Source of the DNA: Campylobacter estrildidarum
Lineage (GTDB): Bacteria; Campylobacterota; Campylobacteria; Campylobacterales; Campylobacteraceae
NCBI RefSeq assembly: GCF_005406205.1
Contig: NZ_NXLZ01000001.1
Span: 1-64,000 of the forward strand
Reading direction: 5' to 3'
DNA: 64,000 nt
The notes under the pieces were generated by a model. The model was not told where the DNA came from and ran no database searches. It was given only the letters and a program-made list of their open reading frames with translations. Numbering within the stretch: position 1 is the first letter of the stretch; every line of letters begins with the position of its first letter. Shown here piece by piece: positions 46,289-55,651 of this stretch. The translations under genes and the position numbers were made by a program.

Positions 46289-47366
46289 TTTTTTTCTCCT
46301 TTATTGGTATTAAAATTTTTTGATTTATGCTTAAATGATTTTTATAAATACGATTTAACTCCCGAATACTATCTATAGTTGTATTATGTTTTCTTGCAAT
46401 CTTATATAAAGAATCTCCTGCTTTAACAATATAAATTTTAGTCATAGGTATAGTCGTATCAACTTTTGTAAGCTTTTTTACTTCAAAATGTTCATTGAAA
46501 AAAGCCACTTTGTTTAGGGGAATATACATATAATAACCCTTTCCTGGAGGGGTAAAGTTATGCTTAAAATGAGGATTATATTTTTTAAAAGTGGCAAGAT
46601 CGATATTTAAAATTCTAGCTATATCTTTTAATGATACAGAAGATGGAGTATCAACCTTAATAAAATCATTGCTTAAAGTGTAATTTACCAAAGACGCACT
46701 TTTTTCAATTAAAAAATCTCTATCATTGGCTAAAAAAGCAAGAGTTAAAATTTTACGTAAAAAATTACGAGTTTCCAAAGAAAGATATCTTTTATCAGAA
46801 TCAAGTAAAATATTTAAATCATCGCTTCCAGCTTGCTTAATAGCTTGACGTAATTTTCCATTACCACAATTATAAGCTAAAATTGCCAAATACCATTTTC
46901 CAAATTCTGCTTTTAATTCCTTTAAATAATTAACCGCTGCATAAGTCGATTTTACAGGGTCACGCCTTTCATCAACATAAGCATCGATTCTAAGTCCTAA
47001 ATTTTTAGCTGTAGGTCTCATGAATTGCCAAATTCCTACAGCTTTAGCATTAGAAACGCTATTTACTTTTAAACCAGACTCTACCATAGCTAAATATAAA
47101 ATTTCTTCAGGAACTTCCTGATCTGCTAAAATTTTTCTTATCATAGGAGTAATTTTTGAAAATTCTTGTATACCGTCAATTAAAGTTTTAGTATGTTTAG
47201 ATTTTATATCTTGTTGGCTTTGAACAAAAACCAAACTACTGATAAAATTTGATTCTATATCTAAATCTCTTAAAATTTTTATTTGTTTTTCATAAAACTC
47301 AGGAGAATTAACTTGTGAAAAAAGAAAATTAAAAGTTAAAAAAATAAAAAATAATATCTTTTTCAT
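46227..47366 (-). CDS. mltD: MltD-like membrane-bound lytic transglycosylase
   Basis: This enzyme cleaves the glycan strands of peptidoglycan. The 379-residue protein has a signal peptide (about 17 residues) and an SLT domain with catalytic Glu in MVESGLKVNSVSNAKAVGIW (about residues 90-110), then ILAYNCGNGKLRQAI. A C-terminal LysM follows (YIVKAGDSLYKIARKHNTT, about residues 307-350). The signal lacks a lipobox, unlike E. coli MltD. The start is the ATG at 47366, overlapping the tatD stop (ATGA). It is translationally coupled on both sides, to tatD and rlpA. Confidence 0.92.
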   Translation of the reverse strand: MKKILFFIFLTFNFLFSQVNSPEFYEKQIKILRDLDIESNFISSLVFVQSQQDIKSKHTKTLIDGIQEFSKITPMIRKILADQEVPEEILYLAMVESGLKVNSVSNAKAVGIWQFMRPTAKNLGLRIDAYVDERRDPVKSTYAAVNYLKELKAEFGKWYLAILAYNCGNGKLRQAIKQAGSDDLNILLDSDKRYLSLETRNFLRKILTLAFLANDRDFLIEKSASLVNYTLSNDFIKVDTPSSVSLKDIARILNIDLATFKKYNPHFKHNFTPPGKGYYMYIPLNKVAFFNEHFEVKKLTKVDTTIPMTKIYIVKAGDSLYKIARKHNTTIDSIRELNRIYKNHLSINQKILIPIKEKKNANIKTAQSNSKNYSNLVRN

Positions 47367-48181
47367 AAACAACCTTGAAAAAATAATTTTTTAGAATTAT
47401 CTAAGCAAATTTTCAAAAGCTCTTCTCTTGATAGATCTAAAATCTCACTCATCTTATTTGCTATCAACTGAGTTAATAAGGGTTCGTTTCTTTTTCCGCG
47501 ATAGGGTTCTGGTGTCAAATAAGGAGCATCTGTTTCAATCAATAATTTATCTTTAGGAATTTTAGGTAAAATTTCTACTAATTTTTTAGCATTTTTAAAG
47601 GTTAAAATTCCACCGATTCCAAAATAAAAACCTTCATCGCTAAGACGAAGTAAATGTTCGCTTGCATTAAAACAATGCAAAACCCCGCCAAAAAGTTCTT
47701 TGGAATATTGATGTAAAATTTCATAGGTATCGTTATTTGCTTCTCGCGTATGAATAATCACAGGCTTTTTAAATTCTTTAGCTAATTCAAGCTGAATTTT
47801 AAAAAAATGTTTTTGAAGGTTCTTTTGATGTTCGATTTCTTGCAAATCACTGCTTTGAAAACGAAAATAATCCAATCCACACTCACCTACAGCAACACAT
47901 TTTTCTTGTTTTAAATATTCTCTTAAAATATTCTCATCAAAATTTTCAAGCTCACAAGGATGTACTCCTGCTGCAAAATATACCTGATTATATTTTCTTG
48001 CTAACTCTGCAGCATAAGGTAAATCTTTAATGTGTGCCCCAGGAATAATTATTTTTTCAATACCATTATTAAAAGAATGTTTTAAAAGCTCATCCAAATC
48101 TTCTTTAAAAACATCGCTGTCTATATGACAGTGAGTATCGACTATCTTTAGACCATCTTTAAATTCAAGATTTAAGAACAT
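47363..48181 (-). CDS. tatD: TatD-family metal-dependent hydrolase
   Basis: TatD-family enzymes are metal-dependent DNases or hydrolases on a TIM barrel, with proposed roles in DNA quality control. The 272-residue protein has the metal-binding VDTHCHID (about residues 14-21), GECGLDYFRF, PVIIHTREA, LHCFNAS and LIETDAPYLTP. All metal ligands are visible. It overlaps cbrR by 10 bases and mltD by 4. The biological role in this operon is not clear. Confidence 0.92.
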   Translation of the reverse strand: MFLNLEFKDGLKIVDTHCHIDSDVFKEDLDELLKHSFNNGIEKIIIPGAHIKDLPYAAELARKYNQVYFAAGVHPCELENFDENILREYLKQEKCVAVGECGLDYFRFQSSDLQEIEHQKNLQKHFFKIQLELAKEFKKPVIIHTREANNDTYEILHQYSKELFGGVLHCFNASEHLLRLSDEGFYFGIGGILTFKNAKKLVEILPKIPKDKLLIETDAPYLTPEPYRGKRNEPLLTQLIANKMSEILDLSREELLKICLDNSKKLFFQGCL

Positions 48182-49416
48182 ACTTCCACTCGGTCTTTGC
48201 CATTAGATTTTGCTTGTGTGAGAGCACTTGTAGCTTTTTCAACTAAAACATCAAGTTTATCTTTATTTTTACCAAAAACAACACCTATAGAAACGGTGAA
48301 AAATACTTCGTCTAAATTCACCAAAATACCAACTTTTTTTATATTAACACGAATACGAGATAAGATTTTTACTACTTTTTCATTAGAAATATTTTTAAGC
48401 AAAATACAAATTTTTTCAGGACTAAATCTACCTACAATATCTCTACCCTTAACCTCATTAACAATCTCGTTGGCACAAATTTTAATAATTTCATCTCCTA
48501 CACTATGACCATATTTTTCATTTAAAATTTTCAAATCATCAATATCTAGAAAAGCTAAAGCAAATTCCTCTTCTTTAATCATAATTTCATTTAAATAGTT
48601 TTCAACTGAATCCATTAATGCTTCATAGTTTTTAACCCCAGATACCGGATCAAGATTATTATAAGTATTTAAAAATTTCATATTATCCATATAAACCAAG
48701 CATCGATCTAAACGGCAATTAAAACTTTCTTTTTTAATTGGTTTAATAAGATATTCATTAACGCCGTTTTTAAATAAATCAGATTCTAAAATATCATTTT
48801 TTTCACCTAAAAGTATTACACCTAGCTCATCTTCACTATAGCGAGCTCTAATTTCATTTAAAAGCTCACTTCCACTAATGACTGGCATATTAACATCGGC
48901 TATAACCAAACGAACATCACTATTATCGTTAAGATAACTCATAGCCTCTTCCCCGTGTGCAGCTGCTAAAACTTTAAAATGTCTTTGGGTTAGAATTTTT
49001 TTAATTTCATTACGCTCAGGAAGTTTGCTTAAAGCTAAAATTATTTTAGTTTCAGAATAACGCTCAAGTTTTGATATAGACTCTATAATTTCATCGATAC
49101 AAGTCTCGCTTTCTTTAAAAATATATTCTAATATATCTTTTTCTATAAATTTATCTCTTACAGCTTTATCATTATTTGCAGTTAAAACTGTAACGGGCAT
49201 TTTTTTTTCTAGAAGATAATCCACCACCTCTCCATTTGGAGCATCGGTTAGATATAATTCCGCAAAAACTAAACAATATTCGCTACTTGATAATTCTTTT
49301 ACTTCTGCATAACTAAAAACAGTATCAACTTCATAATTCAAAGCAGTTTGAATTTTCTTAGCTAAAAGCTTTGCAAGCATTTTATTATGATCAACAATTA
49401 AAACTTTTTTACTCAT
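48172..49416 (-). CDS. cbrR: CbrR: response regulator with two receivers and a degenerate GGDEF domain
   Basis: CbrR is the C. jejuni bile-response regulator (Cj0643). The 414-residue protein has two receiver domains and a C-terminal GGDEF-like domain (about residues 250-414). In receiver 1 the acceptor position reads VFAELYL, Glu in place of Asp. In receiver 2 it reads VIADVNMP with an intact Asp. The GGDEF signature is replaced by GRFSPE, so diguanylate cyclase activity is unlikely. The domain may bind GTP or c-di-GMP, or serve for dimerisation. It is the last gene of a short unit upstream of tatD. Confidence 0.92.
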   Translation of the reverse strand: MSKKVLIVDHNKMLAKLLAKKIQTALNYEVDTVFSYAEVKELSSSEYCLVFAELYLTDAPNGEVVDYLLEKKMPVTVLTANNDKAVRDKFIEKDILEYIFKESETCIDEIIESISKLERYSETKIILALSKLPERNEIKKILTQRHFKVLAAAHGEEAMSYLNDNSDVRLVIADVNMPVISGSELLNEIRARYSEDELGVILLGEKNDILESDLFKNGVNEYLIKPIKKESFNCRLDRCLVYMDNMKFLNTYNNLDPVSGVKNYEALMDSVENYLNEIMIKEEEFALAFLDIDDLKILNEKYGHSVGDEIIKICANEIVNEVKGRDIVGRFSPEKICILLKNISNEKVVKILSRIRVNIKKVGILVNLDEVFFTVSIGVVFGKNKDKLDVLVEKATSALTQAKSNGKDRVEVCS

Positions 49417-49503
49417 AGAATATAAACGCCTTCTTAATTATTTTTTTGAAAGTACTTAAAGAAATCAATTATAATATAAATAAATAAAAAATTCGCTTAA
49501 ATC

Positions 49504-51021
49504 TTAAATTAAAGTTTTGGCAAATTCTAAAGCCTCATCACTTATTTTTTCTCCACTTACCATTCTAGCAAGCTCCTTGATTCTCTCTTCTTGACTCAGT
49601 TTTCTAACAAAACTTTCATCACCATTTTTTTCAACTAAGAAATGATTATGTGCTTTTGAAGAAAGTTGTGGCAAATGTGAAATAGTAAAAATTTGATAAA
49701 AATTTGAAAGTTCATCTAAAACCTTTGCTATACTCATTGCCTCTTTTCCGCTTAAATTCGCATCAATTTCATCTAAAAATAATATACCCTTGCCTTGATT
49801 TAAAATTTTACACTCTGTAGCAACAAACGCAAGCCTTAAACGATTAAGCTCTCCTGAGCTCAAATTTTTTAAGTTAGAAAAATTTATATTTAAAATAATC
49901 TCATCTTTGCCCGTAGAAGATATTGCCTTGTTTTCATCAAGACTTAAAATCGCATCCTCCATATAAAGATTTTTAAGATAGCTATTTAAACAATTTTGCA
50001 ATTTTTCTAAATTATTCCTTCTTGTTTGGCTTAAAACTATAGCATTTTGATCTATTGTGCATTTTATATTTTCAATTTTTTTTTCAAGTTCTTTTTTTTC
50101 AAAACTTAAATTTTCATAATGCCCAAGTTCTTTTTTTCTCTGTTTTAAAGTCTGCAATGCATTTTCTATACTTTCATAACGTTTAATCAAATAAGATAAA
50201 TCTTCGATTCGATCAAGCACCCCTTCAATATCAAACTCGAAATCTTCCATTTTTTCATTTTCGGCTATCAAACGCAATTCATTCAAGCATTCACTAAAAA
50301 AAGTTGGATCTTTATCGCTAAGATTTAAAGCATCTATTACAGCTTTTTCGAATTCAAAAATTACACTTGCTTTTTCCCAAGCTTCTTGTAATTTATCTTT
50401 TTTTGAAAGCTTTTTTTTAAGCTCTAAAAGTTCCTCATACTCACCTACTTTTGGATTAATACTTTCGATTTTTTCAATTTGCATTTTGGCAATTTCTTTT
50501 AATTCTTCAACTCTTTTTTCTTCTTCTAAAATTTGATTTAATTCAGAAGAAATCTGAGTATAACTTTCGAAATCTTTTTTAAATCCATCTAAAAATTCTT
50601 TGAATTTAGGATTGTTTTGCATTTCTAAGGTGTCTAAAAGTTTTAAAAATTTTTCGTTACTGAATTCATTATTTTCTTTAGCACCTAAATATTTAACAAA
50701 ACCTTTGCTTAAATTTTGCAAACTTTTTTTAGCTATATTTTGATTATTGATAAAATATTTTGTATTTTTTTCCTTTAAAAGCTTAAAAATATTTTCCTCT
50801 TCGCCTTCTATTCCATAATCTTCTAAATTCAATTCATCATCAAGTTCTAATTCCACAACCTTCGCTTCACTTTCACTTAAAGCAAAAGCAGATAGAATTC
50901 CTTTAAAAAGTATGGATTTTCCAGCTCCACTAAGTCCTGTAAAAACCGTAAGTCCTTTTGAAATTTCAAGTTTTGCTTCTTTAAAACCTAAGTTTTCTTT
51001 TATAAAGACTTTACTTATCAT
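49504..51021 (-). CDS. recN: DNA repair protein RecN
   Basis: RecN is an SMC-like ATPase that acts at double-strand breaks. The 505-residue protein has Walker A ([15 protein letters not shown], about residues 27-41), long coiled-coil arms (about 140-340), the ABC signature [16 protein letters not shown] and Walker B ([15 protein letters not shown]). It is shorter than the usual 550 residues. The start is the ATG at 51021, which shares a base with the nadK stop. By position it is Cj0642. Confidence 0.93.
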   Translation of the reverse strand: MISKVFIKENLGFKEAKLEISKGLTVFTGLSGAGKSILFKGILSAFALSESEAKVVELELDDELNLEDYGIEGEEENIFKLLKEKNTKYFINNQNIAKKSLQNLSKGFVKYLGAKENNEFSNEKFLKLLDTLEMQNNPKFKEFLDGFKKDFESYTQISSELNQILEEEKRVEELKEIAKMQIEKIESINPKVGEYEELLELKKKLSKKDKLQEAWEKASVIFEFEKAVIDALNLSDKDPTFFSECLNELRLIAENEKMEDFEFDIEGVLDRIEDLSYLIKRYESIENALQTLKQRKKELGHYENLSFEKKELEKKIENIKCTIDQNAIVLSQTRRNNLEKLQNCLNSYLKNLYMEDAILSLDENKAISSTGKDEIILNINFSNLKNLSSGELNRLRLAFVATECKILNQGKGILFLDEIDANLSGKEAMSIAKVLDELSNFYQIFTISHLPQLSSKAHNHFLVEKNGDESFVRKLSQEERIKELARMVSGEKISDEALEFAKTLI

Positions 51022-51881
51022 CAATTTCCCCAATTTAATTTTTCTTTTAAAATTTGAAAATAATCACGATCTTTTGGACGTATTAAAGAAACACTTTTCT
51101 GACTTAAACCTATTTTTATATTTTCAAAATCATCCATTTTATAATTTTCTTGTCCATCTATGCAAAAAATACAATCTTTTGCTCTTATCTCCAATTCAAA
51201 TCCTTTTGGGAGCACAACAGGACGCTGGGTTAAAGAATGAGAACAAATTGGAGTGAGTATAAAAACTTGTGCTAAAGTATAAACTATAGGACCATTAGCA
51301 CTTAAATTATAAGCTGTTGATCCCGCGGGTGTTGCAACAACCAATCCATCTCCAAAATATTCATTAAATTTCTTACCTTGATGATAAACTTCAATATGTG
51401 CCATAGAAACTTGATTGTTGCTTTTTATCATTATATCGTTAAAAGCATAATTTTGTATTTTTTGACCATTTTTTTGTTTCAAATTAATACTTAATAAAAA
51501 AGGATTTTCTATTTTAAAATCACCATAAAAAAAAGATTGAAAAAATTCTTCAGCCTGTTCTACTTTCAAATCGGTCAAAAAACCTAAATTTCCAGCATAA
51601 ATTCCTAAAATAGCTTTATTATATTTACAAGCCTTTCGACATAAAGAAATTAAAGTTCCATCGCCACCTAAAGAGATAATAAAATCAGATACTTGAAATA
51701 ATTCATCAAGATTATATTTTGGCAACTTTAAAATTTTAGAACTTTCTTTAAAAAGCAAAAGTTCAATATTATATTTTTTTAAAATATCTTTTAAAACCAA
51801 AATTTCATTATCCAAATTCGAATTTGGTCGTGCTACAAGTCCGACTTTTTTTATATTTTCGTGATCTATCTTTTTTTGCAT
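51021..51881 (-). CDS. nadK: NAD kinase NadK
   Basis: NadK makes NADP from NAD and ATP. The 286-residue protein has the GGDGT motif ([14 protein letters not shown], about residues 68-81), the NE/D region (NDIMIK) and the glycine-rich [17 protein letters not shown]. The ATG at 51881 has no ribosome site; a TATAAT box ends six bases before it, so a leaderless mRNA is likely. No downstream start codon would keep the family N-terminus ([10 protein letters not shown]). It is followed by recN with a 1-base overlap. Confidence 0.95.
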   Translation of the reverse strand: MQKKIDHENIKKVGLVARPNSNLDNEILVLKDILKKYNIELLLFKESSKILKLPKYNLDELFQVSDFIISLGGDGTLISLCRKACKYNKAILGIYAGNLGFLTDLKVEQAEEFFQSFFYGDFKIENPFLLSINLKQKNGQKIQNYAFNDIMIKSNNQVSMAHIEVYHQGKKFNEYFGDGLVVATPAGSTAYNLSANGPIVYTLAQVFILTPICSHSLTQRPVVLPKGFELEIRAKDCIFCIDGQENYKMDDFENIKIGLSQKSVSLIRPKDRDYFQILKEKLNWGN

Positions 51882-51887
51882 AAAAAA

Positions 51888-51893
51888 ATTATA
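51888..51893 (-). promoter_or_regulatory. -10 box of a probably leaderless nadK transcript
   Basis: On the minus strand the DNA reads TATAAT, six T, then ATG. Transcription starting seven bases after the box would begin at the A of the ATG. Confidence 0.5.
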
Positions 51894-51926
51894 ACAAAAC
51901 TTAGCTAAGCAAAAGAATAAAAATAC

Positions 51927-51932
51927 TATAAT
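51927..51932 (+). promoter_or_regulatory. -10 box for aspS
   Basis: TATAAT 35 bases before the TTG start of aspS, in the divergent region shared with nadK. CAAGGA serves as the ribosome site. Confidence 0.5.
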
Positions 51933-51966
51933 TTTAAAATAATTATTTTAATTTCAAGGAAAAAAA

Positions 51967-53721
51967 TTGCGTAGTCATTACAATACAGACTTAGGAATTT
52001 CCAATATTGGAGAAACGGTTAAACTCTGTGGCTGGGTTAATAGCTACCGCGATCACGGAGGAGTCATTTTTATAGATTTAAGAGATCGTAGCGGTATCAT
52101 ACAACTTGTTTGCGATCCAAACGATAGCAAAGAGTCTCACGAGATTGCCTCTCGCGCAAGAAATGAATTTGTTCTCATTGCAGAAGGCAAAATCCGCCCT
52201 CGCGGTGAAGGACTTATCAATCCTAAATTAAAAACAGGTGAAATTGAAGTTATTGTTAGCAAACTCATTATAGAAAACGAAAGTGCCGTTCCTCCTTTTG
52301 CTATAGCAGATGAAAGTGTCAATGAGGAGTTAAGATTAAAATATAGATTTTTAGATTTACGAAATCCTAAACTTTATGAAAATTTTGCTTTACGCTCAAA
52401 AGCGTGTATAGCGGCTAGGAATTCTCTAGCTAATATGGGTTTTTTAGAAGTTGAAACTCCGATTTTAACCAAAGCAACCCCAGAGGGTGCAAGAGATTAC
52501 CTTGTTCCTTCTAGAGTTCATCAAGGTGAATTCTACGCCTTACCACAAAGTCCACAACTTTTTAAACAACTTTTGATGTGCAGTGGCTTTGATCGTTATT
52601 TTCAAATTGCAAAATGTTTTAGAGATGAAGATCTAAGAGCGGATCGCCAACCAGAATTTACGCAAATTGACGTTGAGATGAGTTTTTGCGAACAAAAAGA
52701 TGTTATGATGGTTGCAGAAACTTTTTTAAAAGATATCTTTAAAGCTTGTGGAAAAGAAATAACAACACCTTTTCGTATTATGCAATACAAAGAAGCAATG
52801 GAAGTTTACGGAAGTGATAAACCTGATTTAAGATTTGACTTAAAGCTCATTGATGTAATTGATATCTTTGCAAAATCAAATAATGAAATTTTTGCAAATA
52901 TTGCAAAAGATACAAAGAAAAATCGCATCAAAGCCTTACGTGTCCCAAAAGGAGATACTATTTTTTCTAAAAGACAAATGCAAAGATTTGAAGAATTTGT
53001 TCGAAAATTTGGAGCACAAGGTTTAGCTTTTATACAAGTTAAAGAAGATGGACTTAAAGGGCCACTTTGTAAATTTTTTGATGAAGTTGATTTAAAAGAA
53101 CTCAGCAAGCGTTGTGAATTAGAAATTGGAGATGTTGTTTTCTTTGGCGCAGGAGTTAAAAAAACCGTGCTTGATTATATGGGGAGATTTAGAATCTTTT
53201 TAGCAGAAGAACTAAAACTTATTGATCCAAATGTTTTAGAATTTCTTTGGGTTGTTGATTTTCCTATGTTTGAGCAAAATGATGACGGAAGCTATTCAGC
53301 AATGCATCATCCTTTTACTATGCCAAAAAATATCGAAGCTGACGATTTAGAAGAAATTTCTTCTATTGCTTATGACGTTGTTTTAAATGGAGTAGAATTG
53401 GGCGGTGGAAGTATTAGAATCCATAAAAATGATATCCAGCAAAAAGTATTTAAATTGCTTAATATTAACGAAGAACAACAAAAAGAAAAATTTGGCTTTT
53501 TACTTGATGCTTTAAGTTTTGGAGCACCACCACATGGAGGTATAGCTATAGGACTTGATCGCCTTATTATGCTAGTGACAGGTGCAAATAGTATAAGAGA
53601 GGTGATAGCTTTTCCAAAAACTCAAAGAGCACAATGCTTGATGACAGATGCACCATCAGCTCCTAACAATGAAGCTTTAAGAGAATTAGGAATCAAATTA
53701 AGGGAGAAAATTACAAAATGA
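51967..53721 (+). CDS. aspS: Aspartyl-tRNA synthetase AspS
   Basis: AspS charges tRNA-Asp; in epsilon-proteobacteria that lack AsnRS it is non-discriminating and also makes Asp-tRNA-Asn for GatCAB. The 584-residue class II enzyme has an OB-fold anticodon domain ([20 protein letters not shown]), motif 2 ([18 protein letters not shown]), a GAD insert domain (about 285-420) and motif 3 ([13 protein letters not shown]). The start is a TTG behind AAGGA, because the family N-terminus (RSHYNTDLG) follows directly. It overlaps adk by 4 bases. Confidence 0.97.
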   Translation: MRSHYNTDLGISNIGETVKLCGWVNSYRDHGGVIFIDLRDRSGIIQLVCDPNDSKESHEIASRARNEFVLIAEGKIRPRGEGLINPKLKTGEIEVIVSKLIIENESAVPPFAIADESVNEELRLKYRFLDLRNPKLYENFALRSKACIAARNSLANMGFLEVETPILTKATPEGARDYLVPSRVHQGEFYALPQSPQLFKQLLMCSGFDRYFQIAKCFRDEDLRADRQPEFTQIDVEMSFCEQKDVMMVAETFLKDIFKACGKEITTPFRIMQYKEAMEVYGSDKPDLRFDLKLIDVIDIFAKSNNEIFANIAKDTKKNRIKALRVPKGDTIFSKRQMQRFEEFVRKFGAQGLAFIQVKEDGLKGPLCKFFDEVDLKELSKRCELEIGDVVFFGAGVKKTVLDYMGRFRIFLAEELKLIDPNVLEFLWVVDFPMFEQNDDGSYSAMHHPFTMPKNIEADDLEEISSIAYDVVLNGVELGGGSIRIHKNDIQQKVFKLLNINEEQQKEKFGFLLDALSFGAPPHGGIAIGLDRLIMLVTGANSIREVIAFPKTQRAQCLMTDAPSAPNNEALRELGIKLREKITK

Positions 53722-54293
53722 AAGAATTATTTTTAATTATAGGCGCACCCGGAAGCGGAAAAACAACAGATGCAAGCTTGATCGCAAGATCAGATATTAG
53801 CATTACTCATTATTCTACAGGAGATCTTTTACGAGAAGAAGTTGCTAAGGGAAGTGAGCTTGGAAAAACAATCGATAGTTTTATTTCAAAAGGAAATTTA
53901 GTACCTTTAGATGTAGTCATAAATACAATAGTTACAGCACTCAAAAATGCTCCAACTCAAACAATTATCATTGATGGCTATCCAAGAAGTGTCGAGCAGA
54001 TGATGGAATTTGATAAAGTTCTTAGCGAACAAAATGAAATAGAACTTAAAGGCGTTATAGAAGTAAGGGTAAGTGAGCAAATTGCTAAAGATAGAGTTCT
54101 AGGAAGAAATCGTGGAGCAGATGATAATGAAGAAGTTTTTTATAATAGAATGAAAGTTTATACTGAACCTTTAAATGAAATTATTGACTTTTATCAAAAG
54201 AAAAAACTTCATTTTATAATTGATGGCGAACGCACAATAGAACCTATCGTAGCCGATATGAAAGAATTAATCAAAAAAATTCAAGCTATATAA
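53718..54293 (+). CDS. adk: Adenylate kinase Adk
   Basis: Adk balances AMP, ADP and ATP. The 191-residue protein has the P-loop [15 protein letters not shown] (about residues 8-22), the AMP-binding [22 protein letters not shown] and the lid Arg region ([17 protein letters not shown]). It is of the short-lid type, without the zinc-binding Cys. It is coupled to aspS by a 4-base overlap, and ppa follows ten bases later, giving an aspS-adk-ppa operon in which Ppa removes the pyrophosphate made by charging reactions. Confidence 0.97.
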   Translation: MKELFLIIGAPGSGKTTDASLIARSDISITHYSTGDLLREEVAKGSELGKTIDSFISKGNLVPLDVVINTIVTALKNAPTQTIIIDGYPRSVEQMMEFDKVLSEQNEIELKGVIEVRVSEQIAKDRVLGRNRGADDNEEVFYNRMKVYTEPLNEIIDFYQKKKLHFIIDGERTIEPIVADMKELIKKIQAI

Positions 54294-54303
54294 AAGGAAA
54301 AAA

Positions 54304-54822
54304 ATGGATTTAAGTAAAATTAAAATTGGGGACATTCCAAATAAAATCAATGCTGTTATTGAAATTCCTTATGGATCAAATATCAAATATGAAATTGACA
54401 AAGATAGCGGTGCTATTATGGTTGATCGTGTAATGGCTAGTGCAATGTTTTATCCTGCAAATTATGGTTTTATCGCAAATACTTTAGCAGATGATGGCGA
54501 TCCTGTAGATATTTTAGTATTAAATGAATATCCTATTCAAGCTGGAGCTGTTATTCCTTGTCGTTTAATTGGCGTTTTGATTATGGAAGATGAAAGCGGA
54601 ATGGATGAAAAGCTTTTGGCCGTACCTCACTCAAAAATCGACGCAAGATATGACAATATCAAATCTTACACTGATTTGCCACAAGCAACTCTAAATAAAA
54701 TTAAAAACTTTTTCGAAACTTATAAAATTCTTGAACCAAATAAATGGGTAAAAGTTCAAGATTTTAAAGATGAAAAAAAGGCTATCGAAATTCTTGAAAA
54801 AGCGATTAAAAACTATAAATAG
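54304..54822 (+). CDS. ppa: Inorganic pyrophosphatase Ppa
   Basis: Ppa hydrolyses pyrophosphate released by biosynthetic reactions. The 172-residue family I enzyme has the metal-binding block [15 protein letters not shown] (about residues 63-77), [19 protein letters not shown] and [17 protein letters not shown] precedes the ATG. It is the last gene of the aspS-adk-ppa run and is followed by a hairpin terminator. Confidence 0.97.
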   Translation: MDLSKIKIGDIPNKINAVIEIPYGSNIKYEIDKDSGAIMVDRVMASAMFYPANYGFIANTLADDGDPVDILVLNEYPIQAGAVIPCRLIGVLIMEDESGMDEKLLAVPHSKIDARYDNIKSYTDLPQATLNKIKNFFETYKILEPNKWVKVQDFKDEKKAIEILEKAIKNYK

Positions 54823-54827
54823 CTTTA

Positions 54828-54847
54828 TTAGCCTTTCAAAAGGCTAA
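54828..54847 (+). terminator. Terminator after ppa
   Basis: TTAGCCTT and AAGGCTAA form an 8-bp stem with a 4-base loop six bases after the ppa stop, followed by ATATTTATTTT. Confidence 0.7.
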
Positions 54848-54870
54848 ATATTTATTTTGGAAATTAATTT

Positions 54871-55362
54871 ATGAAAAGTATTATTTTAGGCGGAGGCTGT
54901 TTCTGGTGCACGCAAGCTGTATTTGAGCAAGTGGAAGGCATCATACAAAGTGAAGTTGGATACACAGGAGGACCTGAAAATCCAACTTATGAAAGTGTTT
55001 GTGCGGGAGATGGAAATATCGAAGTTGTTAAATTAGATTATAATGATGCAAAAATTTCTCTTTTGGAAATTTTAGATATTTTCTTTAAAATCCACGATCC
55101 AACTTCTATAGATAAACAGGGGGCTGATGTAGGTATACAATATCGTTCGGCAATTTTTTATCAAGATGATATGGATAAAAAAATTATTGATAATTTTATA
55201 ACAAACAAACAAGATAATTATTCTTCACCTATAGTAACTTGTATTTATAAATTAAATCGATACTATCCTGCAGAATCTTATCATCAAAATTATTTCACAA
55301 AAAATCCAAATCAAGCTTACTGCAAATTTGTTATCGCTCCAAAACTAAAAAATATAAAATAA
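54871..55362 (+). CDS. msrA: Peptide methionine-S-sulfoxide reductase MsrA
   Basis: MsrA repairs oxidised methionine (S-sulfoxide), a defence against host oxidants. The 163-residue protein has the catalytic GGGCFWC (Cys10), [35 protein letters not shown] and AESYHQNYF. Length is normal for the short form; no fused MsrB domain is present. It has its own ribosome site (GGAAA) after the ppa terminator. A weak inverted repeat (ATTCACA/TGTGAAT, 55403-55428) follows and may end the transcript. Confidence 0.96.
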   Translation: MKSIILGGGCFWCTQAVFEQVEGIIQSEVGYTGGPENPTYESVCAGDGNIEVVKLDYNDAKISLLEILDIFFKIHDPTSIDKQGADVGIQYRSAIFYQDDMDKKIIDNFITNKQDNYSSPIVTCIYKLNRYYPAESYHQNYFTKNPNQAYCKFVIAPKLKNIK

Positions 55363-55573
55363 TTAAAAATTATCCGATTAAGTTTTTAAAAAAATACACT
55401 TTATTCACACCCTTTTCACGATGTGAATTTCTTTTTAAAATACCATAAAATAGGACTTTAAGCTTTTAAAAAATAAAAAAAATATTTATTGTTTTTTAAG
55501 TTTCTTTATGAATTTAAAAAATAAATGTGAAAAATTATTAATCACGCTTTTTAAAGCCATTTTAATCCAAACC

Positions 55574-55587
55574 GGAACACTTCTTGC
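55574..55587 (+). promoter_or_regulatory. Sigma-54 promoter for the 433-residue gene
   Basis: GGAACACTTCTTGCTT with GG and GC exactly ten bases apart, 14 of 16 bases identical to the flgH and flgG2 promoters. It lies about 65 bases before the next ATG. The rest of the 290-base gap after msrA is AT-rich with no gene seen. Confidence 0.88.
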
Positions 55588-55651
55588 TTATATTTATTTA
55601 TAAGATATTTAGATTTGAAGGCAGAACAATTCTAAAATCAAAGGAATAAAT

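Noticed and set aside
55403..55428. A CRP-like site (ATTCACA...TGTGAAT) after msrA
   Set aside because: Campylobacter has no well-defined CRP regulon of this type; a weak terminator stem is at least as likely, so it is not listed as an operator.
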